Part shown: piece after piece, positions 26,983 to 36,263 of the stretch
Position numbering within the stretch: the stretch's first letter is position 1
Layout: the number at the start of each line of letters is the position of its first letter
Assembly: GCF_900302465.1 (NCBI RefSeq)
Contig: NZ_OMOR01000001.1
Location: 1,240,001-1,304,000 of the forward strand
Length of the DNA: 64,000 nt
From: Ascidiaceihabitans donghaensis
GTDB taxonomy: Bacteria; Pseudomonadota; Alphaproteobacteria; Rhodobacterales; Rhodobacteraceae
Direction of reading: 5' to 3'
Program-made: the position numbers and the translations under genes
The notes under the pieces: model-generated
What the model saw: the letters and a program-made list of their open reading frames with translations, nothing else
Databases searched by the model: none
Told to the model about the DNA's origin: nothing

Positions 26983-27777
26983 TCACGTGCGCCACCCCAG
27001 CAATCGTCGCTCGAATACTCCAATCACGGCACTGATCAAAACCCCAAGCAAGGACAAGATCACAACACCTGCAAACAACCGTTCAAGATCGTAAAGCGAT
27101 CCCGCCTCAAGGATATAGGCCCCGATGCCATATTCAGCCCCAAGCATTTCTGCTGCAACCAATAGGATAATGGCAATCGCCAAGCTGATCCTGAGACCGG
27201 ACAGAATGCCCGGCATGGCCCCAGGCAGAACGATCTTGCGCACAATCGACCACCAAGACAGTCCAAAACTTTGGCCCATGCGGATCAAGGTGCGGTCCAC
27301 ATTGTCAACCGCGCCATAGGTTGCGACAACGGTAGGGGTGAAGGTGCCAAAGGCGATCAATGCGTATTTTGATCCTTCTCCAATGCCAAACCAGATCACG
27401 AACAGCGGCAAAAGTGCGATCTTGGGGATCGGAAAAATGGCCGCGACCAAAGGCACAAGCCCTGAGCGCACATAAGAAAACAGACCGATCAGGATGCCGA
27501 CACTGATGCCGACGCTGGCGCCGATCAACGCGCCGACAAACAGACGTGACAGGCTGGGGAACAGGTGCTTGAACAGCAAACCGCTGTCATAAAGTTTGCG
27601 AAATGTGTCCAGAACATCCGACGGGCGGGGCAAGGACAGCGACGAAATCCAGCCTGCACGTGTGCCCCATTCCGTCAAAAGGATCAGCGCCACAAAGACC
27701 GCAACACCCACCCAACGGCGCGATTGCGGTGCGAAACCACCGCCCCGAAACGCAACTGATTTTCCGGCATTATCCAT
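26983..27777 (-). CDS. ABC transporter permease (SsuC/TauC type)
   Basis: 264 residues with about six membrane helices and the EAA-type loop with GAMPGILSGLRISLAIAIILL, which contacts the ATPase. It belongs to the BPD_transp_1 permeases of nitrate/sulfonate/taurine/pyrimidine uptake. It is last in a gntR-SBP-ATPase-permease operon and overlaps the ATPase gene by 8 bases. The substrate cannot be told from sequence. Confidence 0.92.
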   Translation of the reverse strand: MDNAGKSVAFRGGGFAPQSRRWVGVAVFVALILLTEWGTRAGWISSLSLPRPSDVLDTFRKLYDSGLLFKHLFPSLSRLFVGALIGASVGISVGILIGLFSYVRSGLVPLVAAIFPIPKIALLPLFVIWFGIGEGSKYALIAFGTFTPTVVATYGAVDNVDRTLIRMGQSFGLSWWSIVRKIVLPGAMPGILSGLRISLAIAIILLVAAEMLGAEYGIGAYILEAGSLYDLERLFAGVVILSLLGVLISAVIGVFERRLLGWRT

Positions 27778-28537
27778 GCAGCAGCTCCTGATCGGCAGCG
27801 CGCGCTTCGTCGCGCATCAACTGCCAAAGTTGTTTTTGGGCGCGGTCTAGATCGGCATCACCGAATTCACGCTGGGACAGGGGTTTGTCGATCTCAACAA
27901 TTTCACGGATTTGGCCCGGACGGCGTGACAGGACCACGACTTTGTGGCCGAGGCGCACGGCTTCGGCCAGATTGTGTGTGACATAGATGGCCGTAAACGG
28001 CTGGCGGGTCCACAGCTCAACCAGATCGTCCATCAACAACTCACGGGTCTGGCTGTCTAATGCCGACAGCGGTTCGTCCATCAGCATCACAGCCGGGTTC
28101 ACTGCAAGTGCGCGGGCAATGGCCACGCGTTGCTTCATTCCCCCCGACAGTTGCTTGGGCAGCGCCCCTGCGAAATCCGTCAATTTGGTGCGCGCCAGTA
28201 CATCTGCGATAATTGTTTTGGCCGCAGCCCCTTTGATTCCGTGATCCTCAAGCACCAAAGAAATATTGCCCGCCACCGACCGCCACGGCAGCAGCGCGAA
28301 ATCCTGAAAGATATAGGTCAATGGGTTCAGGCACCCCCGCGGTGCATCCCCCACCTGCAGGACACGGCCCTTTTGGGGGCGCTCCAGCCCGCCAATAAAG
28401 CGCAACAAAGTCGATTTTCCGCAACCGGACGGGCCAACGATACACACGATCTGACCGCTTGGAATGTCCAGCGAGATGTCTCGCATAACTTCGAAATCAT
28501 CATAGAAATGGCCAATGCCGTCCAACCGAATGTCCAT
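27770..28537 (-). CDS. ABC transporter ATP-binding protein (SsuB/TauB type)
   Basis: 255 residues: Walker A GPSGCGKST, Q-loop YIFQDFALLPW, signature LSGGMKQR, Walker B VMLMDEPLSAL and switch His in VTHNLAEAV. The ATG at 28537 has GAAGGG 6 bases upstream, so the extra 14 codons up to 28579 are not included. It energises uptake with the adjacent permease and binding protein. Confidence 0.94.
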   Translation of the reverse strand: MDIRLDGIGHFYDDFEVMRDISLDIPSGQIVCIVGPSGCGKSTLLRFIGGLERPQKGRVLQVGDAPRGCLNPLTYIFQDFALLPWRSVAGNISLVLEDHGIKGAAAKTIIADVLARTKLTDFAGALPKQLSGGMKQRVAIARALAVNPAVMLMDEPLSALDSQTRELLMDDLVELWTRQPFTAIYVTHNLAEAVRLGHKVVVLSRRPGQIREIVEIDKPLSQREFGDADLDRAQKQLWQLMRDEARAADQELLHG

Positions 28538-28600
28538 TGGGGACCCTTCACAAGTGAAAACGGGGCCAGCGTCATGCAAGCCCCGGTGATGATATGGTGA

Positions 28601-29614
28601 TCAAGCGCCAATCATGTCCACATAGGACGGGTCAACCAGCTGTTCGATCGAAATATCCGTGTCCACCAGACCCTCGGACTGGAACCACGCAAGCTGGTCC
28701 TTGATGGATGCGATGTTCAGGGCCGCGCCCTTGTTGATCCGCATCGTGCCGTTAACGATGGATGGTGCGGCTTTTGCCCGTTCGCGGTCCGTGTAGACAT
28801 ATTTGTGAATCAGATCGATCATGGCGTCCTGATCTGCCGTGCCATCGATCATCGCCGCGGCGTAATCATCAACACCCTTGGAAAAGCCCGCAAGGAAGCT
28901 TTCGGTCATGCCGCGTTCGTCTGCGGCATTCTTGGCCGAGGTGAAAACGGTCGTGACCTGATAGTCCGGTACATAGTCCGAAACATTGCCAACCATGTGC
29001 CATGCGCCCGCCTTGGCCAGCGGCTTGGCGATATGCGGAACGATGGACCATACGTCCACTTGGCCGGACTTCATCGCGCCAATGATCGCGCCGACCTTTT
29101 GCAAGGGGGTAAAGCGCAGATCAATGCCTTCTGCTGCAGCCATCTTGGATCCCATATAATGGAAGGACGACCCGGCTTGGGTCACGGCGTAGGTCTTGCC
29201 GTCCAGATCTTTCAGCGATGTGATGCCGGCCTGATAGGACGCATCGGAAATCAGGTATTTTTGCCCGTCGATGCCCGCCTCTTCGCTTAAAGCGCCGCCA
29301 ATCACCTTAATGGCACCTTTTTCGGCCAAATTGATCAGACCGCCGGACACAGCCGTGACCGCATAGTCCACGTCGCCTGACGCAATGGCCACGGCCATAG
29401 GTTGGGCCGCTTGGAAAAATTCGAACTCAACATCCAGACCGGCTTCGGCGAAATAGCCGCGCTCGTAGGCTACAAAATTGCCGGAGTGGGATGTAAAGCG
29501 CAACGCACCCACTTTGATCTTTCGGTTTGAAGCCAAAGCAGGGGCCGCCAGCCCCGAAGCCGCAACTGTGCCGCCCATCAGGGCCAGTGCCTTTCGGCGA
29601 TTGAATAGTGTCAT
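28601..29614 (-). CDS. Periplasmic substrate-binding protein (NMT1/SsuA-like)
   Basis: 337 residues. The N-terminus NRRKALALMGG followed by a hydrophobic stretch and APALAS looks like a Tat-type signal peptide. The mature protein has the NMT1/THI5-like fold, with LRFTSHSGNFVAYERGYF and GLDVEFEFFQA near the start. This family binds sulfonates, taurine, nitrate, or thiamine and pyrimidine precursors. A strong GGGAGG site precedes the ATG. It is the first transporter gene after gntR. Confidence 0.91.
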   Translation of the reverse strand: MTLFNRRKALALMGGTVAASGLAAPALASNRKIKVGALRFTSHSGNFVAYERGYFAEAGLDVEFEFFQAAQPMAVAIASGDVDYAVTAVSGGLINLAEKGAIKVIGGALSEEAGIDGQKYLISDASYQAGITSLKDLDGKTYAVTQAGSSFHYMGSKMAAAEGIDLRFTPLQKVGAIIGAMKSGQVDVWSIVPHIAKPLAKAGAWHMVGNVSDYVPDYQVTTVFTSAKNAADERGMTESFLAGFSKGVDDYAAAMIDGTADQDAMIDLIHKYVYTDRERAKAAPSIVNGTMRINKGAALNIASIKDQLAWFQSEGLVDTDISIEQLVDPSYVDMIGA

Positions 29615-29652
29615 GTTATCCTCCCAGATTGATCACTTGTTTTGCGTTTTGA

Positions 29653-30318
29653 TTAATGTCGCAGCTCTGCCTCTACATCTTCTTGTAGAAGGCGCAGCGC
29701 ATCCGTTTCGTTGCGCGACAACACTGCATCCAGCAGACCTTTTTGGCGCAGCCTGCGGGCCGTCCAGTCCAGTCGTCCTTCGCGCATTTGGGCCAACCGG
29801 AACCGCCGGCTTTGATCAAAGAACTTACGGTGCAAATCAATAAGGCGCGGGCTGTCGCAAGCCTGCAACAGCGCATAGGAAAACGCACGGCAGGCTTCGT
29901 CCCATTCCAAGGCCACCAGATCATCGGGATCGGTTGCAGCCATGCTTTCGGCTTTTTGCAATGCGTGATGCGCTGCCATAACGCGTCCCTCCCAGGCCAC
30001 GTCGCCCAAAGCGATGGCGCGGGCCAAAGCCACTTTTTCGACCTCAACCCGCACCAGTTGAATATCACGCACATCGTCCTCGGTGGCAGAGGTAACACGG
30101 AACCCGCGCTGGGCCGTGGCTTCTACCAGACCTTCGGTCGATAAAATGCGCAGCGTTTCCCGCATGGAATGGTTTGATCCGCCATAGCGGGTGCGCAGTT
30201 CGTTAATTTTAAGCTTTTGGTCCGGCAACAGCGTCCCAAACGCAATGTCGCGCCGCAAGGATGACGCCAGCAGTTCAACGATGGTGCTGTCGTCAGATTT
30301 CTTGCTGGTGAAGATCAT
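29653..30318 (-). CDS. GntR family regulator with FCD domain
   Basis: 221 residues: N-terminal GntR winged helix (LRRDIAFGTLLPDQKLKINELRTRYGGS, ~16-80) and a C-terminal helical FCD ligand domain with the D/H metal-site pattern (DEACRAFSYALLQ, LHRKFF). It probably controls the ABC operon downstream, of which it is the first gene, in response to the transported compound or a product of it. A perfect palindrome ends 12 bases before its ATG and is a likely operator for autoregulation. Confidence 0.92.
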   Translation of the reverse strand: MIFTSKKSDDSTIVELLASSLRRDIAFGTLLPDQKLKINELRTRYGGSNHSMRETLRILSTEGLVEATAQRGFRVTSATEDDVRDIQLVRVEVEKVALARAIALGDVAWEGRVMAAHHALQKAESMAATDPDDLVALEWDEACRAFSYALLQACDSPRLIDLHRKFFDQSRRFRLAQMREGRLDWTARRLRQKGLLDAVLSRNETDALRLLQEDVEAELRH

Positions 30319-30329
30319 TTATGTTCCGC

Positions 30330-30360
30330 AAATCTAAAAATATTGGATATTTTTAGATTT
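30330..30360. promoter_or_regulatory. Perfect 14-bp-arm palindrome before gntR, likely operator
   Basis: Left arm AAATCTAAAAATAT (30330-30343), spacer TGG, right arm ATATTTTTAGATTT (30347-30360); the arms are exact reverse complements. It is A/T-rich, lacks a GC stem, and lies between the tldD stop and the gntR ATG, so it suits an operator better than a terminator. The A/T content could also include the -10 region of the gntR promoter. Confidence 0.7.
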
Positions 30361-30428
30361 GGTTACACACTTCTGTCAACCTTTGCGGTGCGACTTGTGC
30401 TTACGGGGTTGGGCCTAGGGGCAGGACC

Positions 30429-31850
30429 CTAAGCTGCTGAACCTCCGACCGTTAACCCGCCAATCATCAATGTCGGCTGGCCAACACCCACTGGCACCCA
30501 TTGGCCCGCTTTGCCGCAGTTGCCCATGCCGGGATCAAGCGCCATGTCGTTGCCGATCGCGCGGATATGTTTCAGGGCGGTGGCCCCATCCCCGATCAGC
30601 GTCGCGCCGTTCACGGCCTCACCCACAACGCCGTTCCGCACGCGGTAAGCTTCCGTGCAGCTGAAAACAAACTTGCCGTTGGTGATGTCAACCTGACCGC
30701 CACCAAAGCCAACGGCATAAATGCCATCTTTCAGGTCCGCTACGATGTCACCGGGGGCCACATCGCCACCCAGCATGTAGGTGTTGGTCATGCGCGGCAT
30801 CGGGGCATGGGCGTAGCTTTCGCGGCGCCCGTTTCCGGTGGCTTTGACACCCATCAGGCGGGCGTTTTGACGGTCTTGCATGTAGCCGACCAGTATTCCG
30901 TCCTCGATCAGCGTGTTCTTGGCGGAAGGCGTGCCTTCATCGTCCACAGTGATTGATCCGCGACGGTCGGGAATCGTGCCGTCGTCCAAAACGGTGACGC
31001 CGGGGGCCGCGATCCGTTGGCCCATCAGCCCTGCAAAAGCAGAGGTGCCTTTGCGGTTGAAGTCCCCTTCAAGCCCGTGCCCGATGGCTTCGTGCAGCAA
31101 AATGCCCGGCCAGCCGGGGCCAAGCACCACGTCCATGATGCCTGCAGGGGCAGGGACGGCGTCCAAATTCACAACAGCCACGCGCAGCGCTTCGCGGATT
31201 TTGCCTTGCCAGTCGGTGGGGTCCAGTAAGCCGTCCAGCCCAACGCGCCCGCCGCCGCCTGCCGACCCAGATTCGCGGCGACCATTCTGTTCAACGATGA
31301 TCGATACATTCACGCGGGTCATGGGGCGCACATCACGCACCGATGTGCCTTCAGGGCGCAGAATCTCGATCTCTTGCAGGGATGCGGCGATGCTGGCCGT
31401 GACCTGGACCACGCGCGAATCAAGATCGCGGGCGAAGGCATCCATGTCGCGCAGCGTGTCCAGTTTTACGGGGAACGCAGCACCCGCGATGGGATCTTCA
31501 TCGGTATAAAGCCGTTCATTTGTGGCCTGCGGCGCGTCAGCCCATGTGCCACCGCCACCGCCAACAGCCAGACGGGCGGTTTCGGTTGCGCGTTTTAGTG
31601 CAGATTCGGAGATGTCCGTTGAATGGGCATAGCCTGCGACATCGCCGCGCACCGCACGCAGCCCGAAGCCTTCGGATGCGTCATAGCTGGCGGTTTTCAA
31701 ACGGCCATCGTCGAACACCATAGCTTCCGATCTGCGGCGTTCCAAAAACAGCTCTCCGTCGTCTGCGCCCGCTGTTGCACTGCGCAAATGGGTCAGGGCG
31801 GCGTCACGATCCAGATTGGATTCGAACGGAGAAAAGGGGGCATCGGCCAT
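30429..31850 (-). CDS. tldD: TldD metalloprotease
   Basis: 473 residues, zinc metallopeptidase of the TldD/PmbA (U62) family with the HEAIGH zinc motif in LLHEAIGHGLEGDF and the conserved C-terminal GNCGKAGQWVPVGVGQPT. With TldE it degrades unfolded peptides and trims leader peptides of some modified peptides. No tldE/pmbA is in the window. It is divergent from the cytochrome oxidase operon, a neighbourhood frequent in Rhodobacterales. Confidence 0.95.
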   Translation of the reverse strand: MADAPFSPFESNLDRDAALTHLRSATAGADDGELFLERRRSEAMVFDDGRLKTASYDASEGFGLRAVRGDVAGYAHSTDISESALKRATETARLAVGGGGGTWADAPQATNERLYTDEDPIAGAAFPVKLDTLRDMDAFARDLDSRVVQVTASIAASLQEIEILRPEGTSVRDVRPMTRVNVSIIVEQNGRRESGSAGGGGRVGLDGLLDPTDWQGKIREALRVAVVNLDAVPAPAGIMDVVLGPGWPGILLHEAIGHGLEGDFNRKGTSAFAGLMGQRIAAPGVTVLDDGTIPDRRGSITVDDEGTPSAKNTLIEDGILVGYMQDRQNARLMGVKATGNGRRESYAHAPMPRMTNTYMLGGDVAPGDIVADLKDGIYAVGFGGGQVDITNGKFVFSCTEAYRVRNGVVGEAVNGATLIGDGATALKHIRAIGNDMALDPGMGNCGKAGQWVPVGVGQPTLMIGGLTVGGSAA

Positions 31851-32039
31851 AATTGTGTTCCTGTTTTTGGCGGCTTTCCTTCGCTTTACACAAAAAGCGT
31901 CCGTTTGCCGCGCCTCAAAAGACTTTATCTTGAGTTAAGAATATGATTGTAAGCGACGATAATACAACGGGAGGCGAAAGCGGTGCGCGCGATTGACCTT
32001 TCACCCGAACCCAAAGCGATCACAAGATCAGGACGACAC

Positions 32040-32888
32040 ATGAAAAACCTATTCTCATTCTCTGGCCTTTTTGCGGCCTTCGCGGCGGCACCTGCGTTTG
32101 CACAAGACGCTTTGGGCGATCTGGAAATCATCGGGGCGCCGGTCGACGGCAAGATGGGCTTCCAGCCTGCTGCGACGGAACTGGCAGAAGACCTTCAATG
32201 GCTGGATGGCATGTTGTTGGTGGTTTGCACCGTCATCACGTTGTTTGTCACGGGTCTGCTGTTGTGGGCGGCGTATCGCTATAACCGCAAGCGCAACCCT
32301 GAAGCGGCCTCTTTCACGCACCACTCACCTGTGGAAGTAGCATGGACAGTTATCCCTATCGTCATTCTGGTCTTTATCGGCGCGTTTTCCTTGCCGATCT
32401 TGTTCAAGCAGCAAGAAATTCCCGAAGCCGACATCACGATCAAGGTCACAGGTTACCAATGGTACTGGGGCTATGAATATGTAGACCACGAGTTCGCGTT
32501 CGACAGCTTCATGTTGCCACGCGAAGATCTGGAAGCGGCCGGTTATTCGCAACGTGAATACCTGCTGGCCACTGACACCTCTGTGGTTGTGCCAGTAGGG
32601 AAAACCGTCGTTATGCAAGTGACAGGCGCGGACGTGATCCACGCATGGACAATTCCGGCCTTTGGTGTAAAGCAAGACGCCGTGCCGGGCCGTCTGGCAG
32701 AGCTGTGGTTCGCTGCCGAAAAAGAAGGCATTTACTTTGGCCAGTGTTCAGAGCTGTGCGGCAAAGACCACGCCTACATGCCGATCACCGTCAAAGTTGT
32801 CAGCCAAGAAGCGTATGACGCATGGTTGAAGGGCGCTATCGACGAATATGCAGAGGCGCCAGCTGCAATTCAGGTCGCATCCAACTAA
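32040..32888 (+). CDS. ctaC: Cytochrome c oxidase subunit II
   Basis: 282 residues: signal peptide ending APAFA, two membrane helices (~residues 58-80 and ~100-122), then the periplasmic CuA domain. CuA ligands are present: His in DVIHAW and [12 protein letters not shown]. It accepts electrons from cytochrome c for an aa3-type oxidase. The ATG at 32040, with AGGACG upstream, is chosen because it starts the signal peptide. First gene of the operon; subunit I (ctaD) is not in the window. Confidence 0.97.
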   Translation: MKNLFSFSGLFAAFAAAPAFAQDALGDLEIIGAPVDGKMGFQPAATELAEDLQWLDGMLLVVCTVITLFVTGLLLWAAYRYNRKRNPEAASFTHHSPVEVAWTVIPIVILVFIGAFSLPILFKQQEIPEADITIKVTGYQWYWGYEYVDHEFAFDSFMLPREDLEAAGYSQREYLLATDTSVVVPVGKTVVMQVTGADVIHAWTIPAFGVKQDAVPGRLAELWFAAEKEGIYFGQCSELCGKDHAYMPITVKVVSQEAYDAWLKGAIDEYAEAPAAIQVASN

Positions 32889-32894
32889 GCGCTG

Positions 32895-32914
32895 GGCGGG
32901 GTGTAATCCCCGCC
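32895..32914 (+). terminator. Intergenic hairpin between ctaC and ctaB
   Basis: 7-bp all-G/C-arm stem (GGCGGGG / CCCCGCC) with a TGTAAT loop, 6 bases after the ctaC stop and not followed by a T run. More likely an mRNA-stabilising or attenuating hairpin that raises ctaC over the assembly genes than a full terminator. Confidence 0.5.
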
Positions 32915-32948
32915 TATTCGCATCGCATTCATTGAGGACAGCCAGCCC

Positions 32949-33887
32949 ATGACTGACGTCAGCTATTCCCCCCAATCCCAAGAGGCAGAGCCCTCTTTGC
33001 GTGACTACTATGAGCTGATGAAGCCTCGTGTCATGCAATTGGTGGTGTTCACGGCCGTGGTTGGCCTGCTTGCGGCGCCGGTGTCTGTGCATCCGGTCAT
33101 CGGGTTTGCGTCGATCTTGTTTATCGCCATCGGGGCAGGGGCTTCGGGGTCGCTGAACATGTGGTGGGATGCAGACATTGATCAGGTGATGAAGCGCACC
33201 GCAAAGCGTCCCATCCCCGCAGGCAAGGTCCAGCCGGGCGAAGCGCTGAACCTTGGTGTGGCACTTTCCGGCCTTGCGGTGATGATGCTGGCGCTGTCAG
33301 CCAATTTGCTTGCGGCTGGTCTTTTGGCTTTTACCATCTTTTTCTATGTGGTCGTTTATTCCATGTGGTTGAAACGCGCGACGCCGCAGAACATCGTTAT
33401 TGGTGGTGCGGCTGGGGCCTTTCCGCCTGTGATCGGCTGGGTTGTGGCAACCGGGTCTATGGCCGTTGAACCTTGGCTGATGTTTGCATTGATCTTTATG
33501 TGGACGCCGCCCCATTTCTGGGCATTGGCACTGTTCATGCGGTCTGACTACGATGATGCGGGCGTGCCGATGTTGACAGTGACCCACGGGCGTCCTTCAA
33601 CCCGTCGCCACATTCTGGCGTATACTGTTTTGCTGGCTGTTTTGGCTGTCGGTACGGGCTTCACGTCCATTGGCGGCCCGATCTATCTTTTGGCCGCTGT
33701 GATCTTGAATGCACTGTTCCTGAAGGGGGCCTATGATATTTGGCAGCGCGATGAAATCATCGCCGACCAAGACGATTACGCGGTTGAAAAGAAATTCTTC
33801 AAACTTTCCCTTCTTTATCTCTTCTTGCACTTCGGTGCTATTCTGGCCGAGGCGTTGTTGCGTCCTTGGGGTCTGGGAGGCTGGTAA
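32949..33887 (+). CDS. ctaB: Protoheme IX farnesyltransferase (heme O synthase)
   Basis: 312 residues, UbiA-type prenyltransferase with about nine membrane helices. The Asp-rich prenyl-diphosphate motif reads NMWWDADIDQVMKRTAKRP, matching heme O synthases. It makes heme O, the precursor of heme A for subunit I. The last base of its stop is shared with the ATG of the next small gene (TAATG). Confidence 0.96.
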   Translation: MTDVSYSPQSQEAEPSLRDYYELMKPRVMQLVVFTAVVGLLAAPVSVHPVIGFASILFIAIGAGASGSLNMWWDADIDQVMKRTAKRPIPAGKVQPGEALNLGVALSGLAVMMLALSANLLAAGLLAFTIFFYVVVYSMWLKRATPQNIVIGGAAGAFPPVIGWVVATGSMAVEPWLMFALIFMWTPPHFWALALFMRSDYDDAGVPMLTVTHGRPSTRRHILAYTVLLAVLAVGTGFTSIGGPIYLLAAVILNALFLKGAYDIWQRDEIIADQDDYAVEKKFFKLSLLYLFLHFGAILAEALLRPWGLGGW

Positions 33888-34048
33888 TGGCGATTAAAGC
33901 AGAACATGAAATCCACAGCCGTCGCAAAGGGCGTAATGTGGGCGTCGGCCTGATGCTGGCCGCCTTTGTGGTGTTGGTGCTTGCCTTGACGTTCACAAAA
34001 GTCACAAGCGGTGATTTTGAACTGCCGCGTGCGGAAGAACTGCAATGA
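33887..34048 (+). CDS. Small single-helix protein of the cytochrome oxidase operon (53 aa)
   Basis: 53 residues: a basic cytoplasmic start (IKAEHEIHSRRKGRN), one membrane helix (~residues 18-38) and a short outer tail. It shares one base with the ctaB stop and overlaps ctaG by four, so it is translated as part of the ctaB-ctaG chain. A small frame is often found at this place in Rhodobacterales cta operons. It is probably an assembly or subunit-like factor; the function is not shown. Confidence 0.85.
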   Translation: MAIKAEHEIHSRRKGRNVGVGLMLAAFVVLVLALTFTKVTSGDFELPRAEELQ

Positions 34049-34623
34049 TGCGGCTTGAAGGTCCTCAAAAAACTGTCGCTCAAACAGTGGCTTTGGTTGT
34101 TGTTATGGGCGGGCTGGCCTGGGCGTCGGTGCCGTTCTACGATTGGTTCTGCCGTGTGACCGGCTTTGGTGGCACCACGGGCGTGTCGGAAGTGGCATCC
34201 GAGGACGTCCTGGATCAGACTATAAAAGTCCGTTTTGACGCGTCGCTGGACGCGGATATGTCGTGGGACTTCAAGCCTGAAGTGCGCGAAATGGAATTGC
34301 GGATTGGCGAAACGGGATTGGCTTTCTACGAGGCCTATAACCCGACGGACCGCCCCATCGCAGGGTCCGCCAGCTACAATGTTGCCCCGTATCAAGCGGG
34401 TTACTTTTTCAACAAAATCGACTGTTTTTGCTTCGAAGAGCAGGTTTTGGCCCCCGGTGAACGCGTCATGATGCCCGTCACGTTCTATGTGGATCCGGAA
34501 ATTGTTGATGACCGCGACGGAAAATACGTGCACACGATCACGCTGAGTTATACATTTTACGAAATCGATCTGCCCGAAGGCTTTGCAGCCGTTGAGACAG
34601 ACAATGACACCAACCTGAACTAA
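34045..34623 (+). CDS. ctaG: CtaG/Cox11 copper chaperone
   Basis: 192 residues: one N-terminal membrane helix (~13-33) and a periplasmic beta-sandwich with the copper motif CFCFEE in NKIDCFCFEEQVL. A further Cys in WFCRVTGFGGTTG follows the helix, as in the family. It delivers Cu to the CuB site of subunit I. The ATG overlaps the preceding stop (ATGA). Confidence 0.96.
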   Translation: MMRLEGPQKTVAQTVALVVVMGGLAWASVPFYDWFCRVTGFGGTTGVSEVASEDVLDQTIKVRFDASLDADMSWDFKPEVREMELRIGETGLAFYEAYNPTDRPIAGSASYNVAPYQAGYFFNKIDCFCFEEQVLAPGERVMMPVTFYVDPEIVDDRDGKYVHTITLSYTFYEIDLPEGFAAVETDNDTNLN

Positions 34624-34635
34624 GGGACGCTTCTA

Positions 34636-35469
34636 ATGGCCCACGCAAAAAATCACGACTATCATATCCTCGCTCCCTCAACGTGGCCGCTGCTGGGCGC
34701 AGTTGGCGGTTTTGTCATGCTGTTTGGCGCGGTCGTCTGGATGTCGGGCGGTTTGACGATCTTCTTCAAATCCGTTGAACTGTCTGGCCCTTGGATGTTC
34801 CTGATGGGGCTGGCCGCTGTGCTTTACGTGATGTTTGGTTGGTGGGCAGAATGTGTTGCCGAAGCCAAAATTGGCGATCACACACCAGTGGTCCAAATCG
34901 GCCTGCGCTATGGTGTGATCCTGTTTATTATGTCCGAAGTGATGTTTTTTGCGGCATGGTTCTGGTCATTCTTCAAACATGCTATTTACCCAATGGAAGA
35001 CTACGCCGGCACCGAATACGTCGCCCCGATCTTCTATCAGGTCGATGCGCTGCACTTGCCTTTGATCAACACGCTTGTGTTGCTGTTGTCGGGTTGTGCC
35101 GTGACGTGGGCGCACCACGCATTGGTTCATGAAAACAACCGCAAAGACCTGATTACAGGCTTGTCGATTTCTATCGCTTTGGGCGTTTTGTTCACTGCAT
35201 TGCAAGCCTACGAATATGGCTACCTTCTGAAGCAAGGCTGGGAATTTGGCGGGGACGAATTCTTCTCTAACTTCTTTATGGCCACAGGCTTCCACGGCTT
35301 CCACGTTTTGATCGGGACGATCTTTTTGACGGTGTGTTTGGTGCGGGCAATGAAGGGTGATTTCACCCCCAAACAACACATCGGTTTCGAAGCCGCTGCT
35401 TGGTACTGGCACTTCGTTGATGTGGTTTGGTTGTTCTTGTTCTTCGCCGTGTATCTCTGGGGCGTCTAA
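34636..35469 (+). CDS. ctaE: Cytochrome c oxidase subunit III
   Basis: 277 residues with seven predicted membrane helices. Family marks are [13 protein letters not shown] at the start, [16 protein letters not shown], and [14 protein letters not shown] near the end, finishing [14 protein letters not shown]. It stabilises subunit I and the proton uptake path. AGGGA lies upstream of the ATG. Last gene before a clear terminator. Confidence 0.97.
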   Translation: MAHAKNHDYHILAPSTWPLLGAVGGFVMLFGAVVWMSGGLTIFFKSVELSGPWMFLMGLAAVLYVMFGWWAECVAEAKIGDHTPVVQIGLRYGVILFIMSEVMFFAAWFWSFFKHAIYPMEDYAGTEYVAPIFYQVDALHLPLINTLVLLLSGCAVTWAHHALVHENNRKDLITGLSISIALGVLFTALQAYEYGYLLKQGWEFGGDEFFSNFFMATGFHGFHVLIGTIFLTVCLVRAMKGDFTPKQHIGFEAAAWYWHFVDVVWLFLFFAVYLWGV

Positions 35470-35526
35470 GCCTTGTGATCTGCAGTGGTTTGGCTTGCAC
35501 TAAACCTCGAAACCCTTAAAACCCGT

Positions 35527-35554
35527 AAGGCGCGTGAGACTTTCACGCGCCTTT
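35527..35554 (+). terminator. Terminator after the cytochrome oxidase operon
   Basis: Perfect 11-bp stem (AAGGCGCGTGA / TCACGCGCCTT), loop GACTT, followed by TTTG. It lies 57 bases after the ctaE stop and just before surf1, so surf1-thrC probably has some transcription of its own. Confidence 0.8.
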
Positions 35555-35576
35555 GCTGTTCGGAGCCACTGCACTG

Positions 35577-36257
35577 ATGTCGCGTATCTTCTTCTTTGTG
35601 ATTTTCGGCCTGGGCGGCGCTGGCATTTTGATCAGTCTTGGCACGTGGCAGGTCCAGAGACTGGCATGGAAACAGGGCCTTTTGGCTGAAATCGAAGCCC
35701 GCGCAACAGCGTCCCCCCGTGCCCTGACGCCAGAGTTGGTCGCGGATGCAGACAACCGCTATAGCCCCGTCAAAGCCAGCGGCGTGTTTTTGGAAGGCCA
35801 CTTGCGGGTGCTGGCATCGCGCAAGACCATCGGGCCCGTGTACCGTATCATTCGCCCTTTTCAGTCAAACAGCATTGGCACGATTTTGGTCGATACAGGG
35901 TGGCAACGCACAGCGGACACTGTAGCGCCTGCACCCATGGACCGGGTCCAGATCAAAGGCAATTTGGACCGCCCGCAGGAAATCGACCAATTCACACCGG
36001 ACCCGGATGTGATAGACAATGTCTGGTTTGCCCGCGACGTGGATGCCATGGCGCAGATACTTGGGGTGGGCCCTGTACTGATGGTGCTTTCAGAGACGCC
36101 TCAGGTCGATCTGGGTGTCACACCATGGCCCGTAGAGACCGGAAACATCCCCAACAACCATCTGCAATACGCCATAACCTGGTTCTCGCTGGCTGCGATT
36201 TGGCTGGCGATGACCGCCTATTTCCTCACGCGCGGACGCCGCGCCAAAACAGAGTAA
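35577..36257 (+). CDS. SURF1-family cytochrome oxidase assembly protein
   Basis: 226 residues: N-terminal helix (~4-22) followed by the SURF1 signature LGTWQVQRLAWKQ, a periplasmic domain with GPVYRIIRPF and LVDTGW, then a C-terminal membrane helix with HLQYAITWFSLA. It aids heme a insertion into subunit I. The ATG at 35577 puts the first helix at the N-terminus. thrC begins 6 bases after its stop. Confidence 0.92.
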   Translation: MSRIFFFVIFGLGGAGILISLGTWQVQRLAWKQGLLAEIEARATASPRALTPELVADADNRYSPVKASGVFLEGHLRVLASRKTIGPVYRIIRPFQSNSIGTILVDTGWQRTADTVAPAPMDRVQIKGNLDRPQEIDQFTPDPDVIDNVWFARDVDAMAQILGVGPVLMVLSETPQVDLGVTPWPVETGNIPNNHLQYAITWFSLAAIWLAMTAYFLTRGRRAKTE

Positions 36258-36263
36258 AGTTTC

